Below are positions 17,841-27,700 of a stretch of DNA of 34,503 bases, one piece after another. This stretch comes from Candidatus Amarolinea dominans. Its GTDB lineage: Bacteria > Chloroflexota > Anaerolineae > SSC4 > Amarolineaceae. The notes under the pieces were generated by a model, which was not told where the DNA came from, ran no database searches, and was given only the letters and a program-made list of their open reading frames with translations. The position numbers and the translations under genes were made by a program. The DNA is taken from positions 1 to 34,503 of the forward strand of contig JADJYJ010000025.1 in NCBI GenBank assembly GCA_016719785.1, given 5' to 3'. How positions within the stretch are numbered: position 1 is the stretch's first letter; each line of letters opens with the position of its first letter.

Positions 17841-17917
17841 CCATGGTTCGTAGTTGCGACTTCAGTCGCTTTCCCGCCGGAAAGCACCACTACTAAAGTG
17901 GCCACTACGAACCATGG
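17841..17917. repeat. 77-bp palindromic element
   Basis: Perfect 14-bp outer arms CCATGGTTCGTAGT (17841-17854) and its complement (17904-17917) enclose two inner hairpins: GCGACT/AGTCGC at 17856-17869 and CTTTCC/GGAAAG at 17869-17884. It would fold as a branched cruciform. It lies just after the GH16 stop and could act in 3' end formation. No transposase is present. Confidence 0.8.
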
Positions 17918-17990
17918 CCCGGCTTCCGCCAGCGTGTACTGGTCGTCGCGCGGCTGGCGTCACTGCGTGAAGGCTTTGAGCGCGCAACGA

Positions 17991-18044
17991 TGCAGTTTTT
18001 GTGCAGTATGTGTGCAGTCTCGGGCGGCCAAAAGCAGGTAGAAT
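17991..18044 (+). promoter_or_regulatory. Operator-promoter copy 3: three TGCAG direct repeats plus -10
   Basis: TGCAG occurs at 17991, 18002 and 18013 (11-bp period) with TAGAAT at 18039-18044. It is almost the same word as copy 2, with a T5 tract in the first spacer. Here there is no divergent gene; it faces only the LamG/dockerin gene at 18114. Confidence 0.7.
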
Positions 18045-18068
18045 AGAGATACAAGCGTTTATGCCCGC

Positions 18069-18089
18069 GGACAGATTTGTTCTCTGTCC
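18069..18089 (+). promoter_or_regulatory. Leader hairpin before the LamG/dockerin gene
   Basis: GGACAGA (18069-18075) pairs with TCTGTCC (18083-18089) around a seven-base loop. It lies between the predicted transcription start (about 18051) and the AAGGAGGG ribosome site (18102-18109). A stabilising 5' hairpin is the simplest reading. Confidence 0.4.
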
Positions 18090-18113
18090 TGCCAGTAGGA
18101 AAAGGAGGGTCTC

Positions 18114-19808
18114 ATGTCAACCCGCAAACTACTCATCATAGTTGGATGCCTCTTGCTCGCCATCCTGGCGCTCACGGCCCATTTGGCGGTTGCCACGCCA
18201 CCGGCGCAGGAGTCCCAGCCCACCAAACCCGCCGTGCTTGACAGCAGCGAGGCCGTGATCGTCGAGAACGTTACCCAGGCCCTGGTGACCCCAGGAGGGC
18301 TGCAACTGCCCCCAGCGTCAATTGCGGCTATCATGGCCCAGAACTTCGAGGGGACATGGCCGGCGACCGGCTGGCAGCTGATTGACGCCAGCAGCAACGA
18401 CGGCGGCGATTATCGCTGGGGCAAGCGCAACTGCCATCCGCGCGCCGGAGCCTACGCCGGCTGGTCGGTCGGCGGCGGCGCGCAGGGCAGCGCCCTGGGC
18501 TGCAGTGCGAACTATCCGAACTACGTATACACCTGGGCCCTCTACGGCCCCTTTACCTTGAGCAACGCCACGGGCGCGAACCTCGCCTTTCATCTGTGGG
18601 GACAATCAGAGGGAGGCACCAACTGCCCTTATGATTACCTGTTTGTGGGGTCGTCTATTGATGGTGCGAATTTTGGCGGTGGTACTGCCTACTGCGGTAG
18701 CTGGGCCGCCGGCACGGCGGGCAATAGCTATTACCAGCAAACGCTCGACCTGACCAGCCGCCTGGGCCAAAGCCAGGTTTGGGTGGCGTTTCTGATGGCG
18801 AGCGACAGCAGTAACACCTACAACGGGTTCACGATTGACGATGTCTCTCTCAATCTCACCGGTCTGTGCCCTGACGTCGTGGCGCCAGCCGGCGTCGGTG
18901 TGGAGGATATTCAGGCATTCGCCAACCATTGGCGAACGGTCAGCGGCGGCGCCAATTGGGACTATCGATTTGACATGAACCAGGATGGAAGGGTAGACAT
19001 GGTTGATGTGATGTCAGCCAATGCTCAGTTTGGGCACACGTGCGGTGGCGGCGCTACCCCGACCCCAACAAACACGCCAACGCGTACACCTACGCCTACA
19101 CGCACCCCGACAGCGACGCCGACTCCCACGCCCAAGCCACTTTTCGCCTCGGCACTCTACCTGGATGGTGTGAACGATTACGCCACCGCGCCAGACAGCG
19201 CCTCACTCGATTTGGGCGGTAGCGTGGCTGATTTTACATTGGAGGGGTTCTTCTATTTGCCTGATACGTCGCTCACGGGCGCGAGAGTACTCGTGATCAA
19301 GAACGACAACTACGGTCTCTATCTCAGCCTGCGCTCGACAGAGCTAGATGTGGTTGCATTCCAGGTCGACGCCGATCCCGTCAACTATGTCCAGGTGCTC
19401 GCCTTGTTGAACATCGGCGCCGGTTGGCATCACATTGCCGGCGTGTTTGACAACGAATACACCGCGGCAAGCGATCGCTTCATGATATTCCTGGATGGCA
19501 CTCGCATCGCCGACCAGACAGGTTACGACCTTGTTTCGGGCGCATACAATTCAACCAGTCCGGTATTGGTGGGCGGGGGTGTCGCCGGTGGCTACTTCAC
19601 ACGTTGGTTGGAAGAGATGCGTCTTTCAAGTGTAGTGCGCTACAGCAACGCCACGTACACGGTGCCTGGCGCACGATTTGCCAGTGATGCGTCTACCCGG
19701 GCTCTGTGGCATTTCGACGAGGCGGCCGGCACGATGGTTTTCAATGACTGGTCAGGCTATACCAATACCTTGACCGGCATGAACGGCGCGCAGACTGGCA
19801 ACCCATAA
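18114..19808 (+). CDS. Secreted protein: jelly roll, dockerin-like and LamG-like domains
   Basis: The start has a strong AAGGAGGG site and lies 70 bases past operator copy 3. Residues 1-28 form a signal peptide. Residues of about 76-255 are a beta-sandwich with the pattern FEGTWPATGW, WGKRNCHP, AGWSVGGGA and YGPFTLSNATGA. The same module ends the proteins at 20003 and 28344. Residues of about 260-312 hold a dockerin-like calcium loop, DMNQDGRVDMVDVMSA, after a weaker first half (VEDIQAFANHW). A Thr-Pro linker (315-343) leads to a concanavalin-like LamG domain (about 347-560; GVNDYATAPDSASLDL, WHHIAGVFD). No catalytic residues are visible. It is probably a surface or matrix protein binding carbohydrate; calcium binding is inferred. 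Confidence 0.82.
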   Translation: MSTRKLLIIVGCLLLAILALTAHLAVATPPAQESQPTKPAVLDSSEAVIVENVTQALVTPGGLQLPPASIAAIMAQNFEGTWPATGWQLIDASSNDGGDYRWGKRNCHPRAGAYAGWSVGGGAQGSALGCSANYPNYVYTWALYGPFTLSNATGANLAFHLWGQSEGGTNCPYDYLFVGSSIDGANFGGGTAYCGSWAAGTAGNSYYQQTLDLTSRLGQSQVWVAFLMASDSSNTYNGFTIDDVSLNLTGLCPDVVAPAGVGVEDIQAFANHWRTVSGGANWDYRFDMNQDGRVDMVDVMSANAQFGHTCGGGATPTPTNTPTRTPTPTRTPTATPTPTPKPLFASALYLDGVNDYATAPDSASLDLGGSVADFTLEGFFYLPDTSLTGARVLVIKNDNYGLYLSLRSTELDVVAFQVDADPVNYVQVLALLNIGAGWHHIAGVFDNEYTAASDRFMIFLDGTRIADQTGYDLVSGAYNSTSPVLVGGGVAGGYFTRWLEEMRLSSVVRYSNATYTVPGARFASDASTRALWHFDEAAGTMVFNDWSGYTNTLTGMNGAQTGNP

Positions 19809-19840
19809 CCGGCGCCAGCAATCAGCCAGCCCACAGGCAG

Positions 19841-19930
19841 CCGTTCGGGTCATGAACGGTGGGGAAGCGAGAAATATTCAGCACCCGCTACGGCTGCCTG
19901 TCAATTGCACGCCAACCTGTTTACGGTTGG
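19841..19930. other. Two short hairpins between genes
   Basis: CCGTTC/GAACGG (19841-19859, seven-base loop) and CCAACC/GGTTGG (19912-19930, seven-base loop) lie between the LamG gene and the first protease. Neither has a T-tract, so read-through from operator copy 3 into the protease genes remains possible. No -10/-35 pair is obvious here. Confidence 0.35.
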
Positions 19931-20002
19931 GTTGCGGGAATGAGCCGGGTTCATGCCGAGGGGCAAATCAGACATAGCAGGAACGATATGAAAGGAGCAA
20001 CT

Positions 20003-23000
20003 ATGCAGCAGCGATGGTTCGCGTCAATCTTACTGATCCTGATCGTCAGTCTGGGGGTAGGATGGGGTGTTCATGCACAGAATGGAACTCCCCCTGGACA
20101 GACTGACGGAAACCTGGTCGTCGAGGAGGTTTTACCCATTTGGGTGAACCAGGAGTTGCTGCAGCAGCTGCATGACCTGGCCGGAGACGATCCGACGATT
20201 TCCTATCATGCCCAGACCGGCCGGGTTCGCTTCATGAGCGTGACCCCAGGGCACGCCATTCCCCCACTCGATCTGGGAGCAGCCCCCACCACGCCTGAAC
20301 AAGCGGCGCGCTCGTTCTTGACCGTTTTTGGCGACCTGTTTGGCCTGACTGATCAATCACAAGACTTGAGCCTGTTACGCCTGACCCCAGATGAGGCTGG
20401 CTTTCAATTCGTGCATTTTCAGCAGGTATATCAAGGAGTGCCGGTTTTGGGCGGTGAGTTGATCGTCCAACTCACCGCCGATCTGCACACCGCAGCCGTG
20501 ACCGGTGAGATCCTGCCTGTGCCTGCCCTGGCGATCACCCCGACCTTCGAACTCGATCTTGCGCAACAGCAAGCCCTGGAAGTGATTGCAAGAGCCTATG
20601 TTGTTCCAACAACAACATTGACCAGCACCACTCCGGCTCTATGGGTCTACAACCCCACCTTGCTTGGTCCAGGCAGCGGCTTCACATCCCTGGTCTGGCG
20701 CCTGGAGATTACAGCGCAGGAATTGGCGCCGATTCGAGAGCTGGTGTTGGTTGACGCACGCCGCGGCGGCGTCGTGCTGCATTTCAATCAGGTTGACGCC
20801 GCTCTCAATCGTCAGACCTACACGGCCAACAACGGTACGACCCTGCCCGGAACCCTGGTGTGCAATGAGTCGAACCCCACCTGCAGCGGTGGAGATGCCC
20901 ATGCGGTTGCTGCACATCGCTATGCCGGCGATACCTACAATTTCTACTTCAACAACCACAACCGTGACAGCATGGATGGCGCCGGGATGACGCTCAAATC
21001 AACTGTACACTATAGATCTGGTTACCAAAACGCCTTCTGGAATGGCAGCCAAATGGTGTATGGCGATGGCTACGGCTTCCCGCTGGCCGATGACGTAGTG
21101 GCCCATGAACTAACGCATGGCGTCACCGAACATGAATCCGACCTTTTCTACTACTACCAATCTGGCGCGATCAATGAATCGTTCTCCGACCTCTGGGGTG
21201 AGTTCGTGGACCTGACCAACAACGCTGGCAATGATACACCCGCTGTGCGTTGGCTCTTGGGGGAGGACATTACAGGGTTGGGCGCGATCCGCAACATGCA
21301 GAACCCACCTGCTTATGGGGATCCCGATCGCATGCGCAGTCACTACTATGTTTTGAGCGATTCCGACAACGGCGGTGTCCATACCAACAGCGGCATCAAT
21401 AACAAGGCGGCCTACCTGATGACGGACGGGGGAGGCTTCAATAGTTTCAGTGTGCGTGGGCTGGGCATTGTCAAGGTGGCTAAAATCTACTATGAAGTTC
21501 AAACCCACCTCCTGGTGTCCGGCGCTGACTATGCCGATTTGTACGATGCGCTTTACCAGGCGTGCAACAACCTGATAGGAACGGCTGGGATAACAGCCGG
21601 CGACTGCCAGCAGGTTCGCCTGGCAGCGAACGCCGTCGAGATGAACCTGCAGCCGCTGCCCAACTTCAATTCTGATGCGCCGTGGTGTGACGGAAGCCAA
21701 CCGCACACGGTGCTCTTCGCAGACGACCTGGAAAACGGACCGAGCAACTGGCAGTTCGGCGCGCTCAGTGGCACGGGACGTTGGCGCTACGACTCATCCT
21801 ACGGCGCCTATGCTCATTCTGGCGGTCATTTCCTCTATGCTGACGACTACCCAGCGGCTGTGTCTGACTCCTACGCAACGATGATTAACAGTGTGACGCT
21901 TCCGACTGGCGCTTACCTGCGCTTTGCCCACGCCTATGGATTGGATCACTACTACGACGGTGGTGTTATTGAGTACAGCACCGACAATGGATCATCCTGG
22001 TTGGATGCGGGCGGGTTGATAGACTACAACGGCTATAAAGGTACGCTGTCGTCATATTTTGGAAATCCGATCGGAGGACGGTCTGCGTTTACCGCGGACA
22101 GTCATGGATATATTACGAGTCGCCTGAATCTTGCCTCATTGGCCGGGCGCAATGTGCGTTTCCGCTGGCGCATGGGAACGGACCGCTATGATTATCATTG
22201 GGGCTGGTGGCTCGATGACGTCAATATCTATCAGTGCCAGCCGACAACGATCACACCCTCGCACACGCCAACCTACCCGCCAGAATATATTACTAGACTG
22301 TACTTGCATGAGAATTACACGCTGCAAACATCGCCGCAGGCAAACACCAGCGACATTCCAATTCGTCCGGCCTGGCCAACACGTGAGTGGACATACACGC
22401 TTATCGGAGATATCACGGAGCCAAACTTCTGGATGGATGTAACCGTCTATACCTTGTTTCCCAACCAGCTTCCGAGTTGTTACGATGCCGATTTGGTTCT
22501 GAACCACTCGGGCAGCGTCACCACCCTGGCGCACGTCGACCTGGGATGCACGTGGAGCTCGGGGCGCTACGTGGGTGAAGTCAGCAGTATTGATCCTAAT
22601 GCCCAGGCCGGAGACAGGCTGACTTTCCGTCTAAGCTATACCGGCGGCGCTTACGGTGGCGCCTACATTGGTGGAGATATAAACGCGCACATCGAGATTC
22701 CGACCGGCATTCGGCCAACCAATACGCCAACTCCTGAGAATACCCCCACCCCCACAGATACACCGACGATTACCCCTACCCCCCCCCGCACACCAACGCC
22801 TACCGTCACACCCACCCGCACCCCTACCCCCACGCGCACGCCGACTTCGACGTACACGCCCACCCCGACCGTCACGCCCACCCGCACCCCGACCGGCGCT
22901 TGGCTGAGCTGGGAGTGGCCGGCGCAGGTGCTCCTGCTGCCACCTGGCGGTACAACGATTGGCGTGGCGTACGGTAATGTGACCTTACCCGCCGCGCTGA

Positions 23001-24632
23001 CTGCCCAACTGAACGGGCCGGCGCGCTTTGCCAATGGCAGCACGAATCTGACCGTGAACCTGGGCGATCCTAGCGGCCGCGTGGACATCCGCCTCAAACA
23101 GGCGGCCGGCGCGACGCGCGGCACGCCCTTCACTCTCCAGTTGACCGTTGGCAGCCGGCAATTGCAGAAATCCGGCACGATCGCCTGGGGTCTCAACGTC
23201 CCCATTCCCATCTTCCTGACCCCAACCCCAACCCCGACACCAACACCAACCTGGACGCCGACATCAACCCCAACCCCGACACCGACCAAAACACCGACGC
23301 CGACCAAAACACCGACGCCGACGATCACGCCGACGATCACGCAAACCCCGACCCGGACGCCAACCCGGACGCCCACATCGCCACCCGTCACGGAACTGCT
23401 GGTCAACGGCGACTTCGAGCAGTACCACACCGACTGGACGGAGACCACGCAAGCGGGTGTGCCGGTGATTCAGCCGCCGCCCTCCGGCATCACCACGCAC
23501 AGCGGCCGCTACCTGGCCTGGCTGGGCGGTTACCACAACGCCGATGACCAGTTGTTCCAGAATGTGACGATTCCAACGAACCTGTCCAGCGGCGTCTTGA
23601 GTTTCTGGTACTGGTCGCAGAGCAGCGAAACCGCAACCGGTCGCGACTACTTCACCCTGCAACTGCTCGATCCCAACACCGGGCATCACTACGTCGAGGC
23701 GTTCCTCATCGAAGCGGCGCCGCCCACCAATGGGTGGCGATTTGCCAGCTACGCCCTGACCGGCGAACAGATCAGCGCCATCCGCGGACGCACCGTGCGC
23801 GTGCGCTTCCGCGTGGTCACCAACGCGACGATCTTGACCAGTTTCTTCATTGACGATGTCAGTTTCCAGGTGGATGGATCGGTCACGCCAACCAACACCC
23901 CCACATCAACACCTACGGGACCGACGCCGACCCGCACGCCTACCCCGGTCGGACCGACGCCAACCCGCACGCCTACCCCAACCCCAACATCGTCATCCGG
24001 CAGTTGGACCAACCTGAACTACACCAGTTTCGAGAGCGGTTTCCCCGGCGCCTGGCAACTGAGCGGTAACCCCACCTGGGGCGCACGCAACTGTCGTCCC
24101 TATCAAGGCGCCAACAGCGGCTGGGCCATCGGCAGCTCTGCCTTAGCCTGTGGCAGCAACTATCCGAACAATGCCGAAGCCTGGATGATCTTTGGCCCCT
24201 TCAGTCTGACGGACGCCACAGCCGCCGAGCTGACATTCAAACTCTGGTTGTATGTTGAGAACAACTATGATGCGTTGTGCCGCCTGGCATCCATCAATGG
24301 TTCGCAGTTCTACGGCTCCTGCACGAGTGGTAATTCGGGAGGCTGGGTTGATCGTGTGTTGGATCTGTCGAATGTCTATACCTTGGGCGACTTGCGTGGA
24401 CGACCCCAGGTTTGGATCGCCTTACTCTTTGATACGGACTCCTCGATCAACTACGCTGAGGGCGTACGTGGACAATGTACTGGTGCGCAAATGCACCGCC
24501 GCCACCTGCGCCGGCGTCAACCCTGACCCCGGCGCAGGCAACGTGCCGGAGCTGATCGAAATTTCGGCTGAGGCCACAATCGGCGAGGGCATCCGCCTCA
24601 TCACGCCGAGAGAATTGCCACCCAAGAACTGA
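20003..24632 (+). CDS. Secreted M4 (thermolysin-like) metalloprotease, multidomain (frameshift near C terminus)
   Basis: ATG 20003 follows AAGGAG; an extra 48 residues of open frame upstream lack a site. Residues 1-26 are a signal peptide; an FTP/PepSY-type propeptide covers about 40-265. The catalytic domain has HELTH (H368, E369, H372), third zinc ligand E392 in NESFSD, and H460 in GGVHTNSG; the 24-residue H-to-E spacing equals that of thermolysin. Then come a jelly roll (about 565-745), an unrecognised beta domain, three Thr-Pro linkers (22716-22898, 23218-23388, 23885-23998), two more beta modules and a C-terminal FESGFPGAW module. The frame stops at 24526, but homology to the protein at 28344 shows that GAYVDNVLVRKCT should follow in another frame to 24632. 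GGCGTACG at 24461-24468 lacks two bases relative to the paralog. The protease degrades proteins outside the cell; calcium and zinc use are known for the family. Confidence 0.88.
23218..23388 (+). repeat. Thr-Pro linker in the first M4 protease
   Basis: A CA-rich microrepeat codes for TPT/TWT/TKT/TIT units. Related linkers in the same gene lie at 22716-22898 and 23885-23998. They separate folded modules. Confidence 0.85.
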
Positions 24633-24659
24633 TCCGTGAGGTGGTCACCGTGTGTGTTT

Positions 24660-24737
24660 AGGGTTCGTGAAAATATGACTTCTCGTGTCTCAGCGTTTTC
24701 TCGGCAAAATGCGGGAACTCATTCTCTTACGAACCCT
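24660..24737. promoter_or_regulatory. Long-range inverted repeat in the leader of the second protease
   Basis: AGGGTTCGT (24660-24668) and ACGAACCCT (24729-24737) are perfect nine-base complements separated by 60 bases. The second arm ends just before the AAAAGGAG site of the next gene. It could be a leader structure that controls ribosome access or a weak terminator for the upstream gene. Confidence 0.35.
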
Positions 24738-24768
24738 TCGTGATTTGTTCTATCAAAAGGAGATTGCG

Positions 24769-27700
24769 ATGAAAACCCATTCTGTGATTCTGACTGTTGT
24801 CCTTACGCTGGTGTTTGTACTCTCCCCCTATCCGCGGAATTTTGTCGCCCCAGGCGCCCCGCCGGTTGCCTGGGCTGACGATGGCACTGTCGAACCGGGC
24901 CTGCCTGTTCCGGAGGCTCCACCGCCCGATCGTCCGCAGTGGCCTGGGTATGTCCAGGCGCCTGCATCCCTCGATCCGCTGCTGGTCGAGCAACTGCAAC
25001 GTCAAACCGACGGTACCATCCGGCTGGACATACACCCGCAAACCGGCTACTTGCGGTTTATCGGGACCGATCCCGCTCATTTTCTGACTGCCGCACCTGA
25101 CGGCCAGGTCATCGTGGAGCCTGTGGCTGCCGCGCTCACCTTCCTGCAACAGTACGGCACGTTGTTTGGCCTGAGTGATCCGGCTCAAGAACTGCATGTC
25201 AGGCACGTGCGTACAAGCGAGACGGGCCGTTCCTTTGTACGCTTTCAGCAAGTTCATGCCGGCATTCCGATCCTGGCCGGAGAGATCATCGTCGAGTTGG
25301 ACGCAGAGAGCCATGTCTACTCGGTCAGCGGCGAAATCCTGCCGGGACCGGCGGTGTCATTAGAACCTGCGATCAGTGCTGACGCGGCCCGCGCGAAGGC
25401 GTTCGGCATCCTGGGCAAGGAATATGGCTTGCCCACGGACACCTTCGTGACGATCACGCCAACGTTGTGGATTTACAATCCGATGCTCATGGCGCCCGGA
25501 AATGGTATGACATCTCTGGTCTGGCAATTGGAGGTGACAACTCACGACTTGGCGCCGATCCGAGAATTGGTGTTGGTGGATGCCCAGCGTGGAATCGTGC
25601 TGCTCCATTTCAACCAGGTGGACACCGCGCGCAACCGCCTGACTTACACGACCAATCACAGCTCGACGCTACCAGGAACCCTGGTGTGCAACGAGTCCAA
25701 TCCTACGTGCAGCGGAGGCGATACGCATGCGGTGGGCGCTCATGTGTATGCCGGGCACACGTATGACTTCTATACAAGCTACCACGGTCGGGATAGCATC
25801 AATGGCGCCGGCATGTCGCTGATCTCCAGTGTCCATTATTGCCCGCCGACCGGCCAGGGCGCATGCCCATACAACAACGCGTTCTGGAATGGAAGCCAGA
25901 TGGTGTATGGTGACGCCGTCGGTTATGCACTGGCCGACGACGTGGTTGCACACGAATTGACGCACGGTGTGACCCAGTATGAATCCGGCCTCTTTTACTA
26001 CTACCAATCCGGCGCCATCAATGAGTCCTTCTCTGATCTGTGGGGCGAGTTCGTTGATCTTACCAATGGCGCCGGTAACGACACAGCGCCGGTGCGCTGG
26101 CTGTTGGGTGAAGATATTGGCGGCGGTGGCGCCATCCGCAATATGCAAAATCCCCCCGCCTTTCAAGACCCGGATAAGATGACCAGTGTCTATTACTATA
26201 CCGGCACTGGTGATAACGGGGGCGTTCACTATAACAGCGGCGTCAACAATAAGGCCGTCTTTCTCATGACCGATGGAGGCTCATTCAATGGTCGAACCGT
26301 CACGGCTCTCGGCATCACCAAGGTGGCCAAAATCTACTACGATGTGCAGACTAACCGCTTGGCCTCCGGTGGTGACTATGGCGATCTGTACAACTTGCTG
26401 TACCAGGCCTGCCTTAGTCTGGTCGGGACAGCCGGCATTACACCGGCCGACTGCCAGGAAGTTCGTGATGCGACCGATGCCGTAGAAATGAACCTGGAGC
26501 CCGTGTCCGGCTACAATACCGACGCGGCCCTCTGCCCGCAAGCAGGCCAGGTACCCAATACCACTTACTTCGATGATTTCGAAGGCGCTCTCACGAACTG
26601 GATAACCAATAACGCAAGCATATGGACGGTTCCTGTCGGCAATGCTCATTCGCCGATTCACTCTGCGTGGGGATACGATCCGAATGTGATCCTGGATACG
26701 TACCTGGCGATGGCATCGGGCGTCTCGTTGCCTCCCAATGCGTATCTGCACTTTGCCCACGCCTACTTCTTCGAAGGAGCCAATTATGATGGCGGCGTCC
26801 TGGAATACAGCATTAACGGTGGTTCCACTTGGACCGATGCCGGTAGTTTCATTCAGGTAAACGGCTATGATGGAGCGATCGGCACGGGTTACGGCAATCC
26901 CCTGGGCGGGCGGCAGGCATTCCTTGCCGACAGCCATGGCTACATCTCCAGCCGGTTGACGTTGGCCTCGCTGGCCGGGCAAAGCATCCGTTTTCGTTGG
27001 CGTATCGGCAGCGATAATGCCTACGACGATTGGGGATGGTTCATTGACGATGTCCGCATCTACACCTGCGTCAATGCCACTCCATCCGCCACACCCACTC
27101 CCACTTCCACGCGTACCCCCACGATCTCGCCGACGCCAACCCGAACTCCTACGCGCACCCCCACGATCTCGCCGACGCCAACCCGAACTCCTACGCGCAC
27201 CCCCACAGCAGGCATCACGCTCACCGCTACGCGCACACCAACCCGCACCCCGACGATTTTACCGACGCCCACCCGCACCGCGACAGCCGGTGTGCCGCCT
27301 ACACGCACACCGAGGCCCACCAAGACCCCCACGCCGACAGCCACGCGGGTATCCAGCGTCACCCCCACGCGCACCCCCACCCGTACCGCGACGGCCGGTG
27401 TGCCGCCTACACGCACACCCAAGCCCACCAAAACCCCCACGCCGACAGCCACGCGAGTATCCAGCGTCACCCCCACCCGCACCCCCACCCGCACCCCGAC
27501 GGCCGGTGTACCGCCGACACGCACACCCAGGCCCACCAAGACCCCCACCCCGACGGTTACGCATGTTGTGAGTTCGACGCCAACACGAACACCAGGGCCT
27601 TCTGCCACACGCACACCAACCAAAACGCCAACGCGCACTCCCACAACGCCGCCCACTGCTACGCGCACGCCCACGCGTACCCCAACGCGCACGCCAACCG

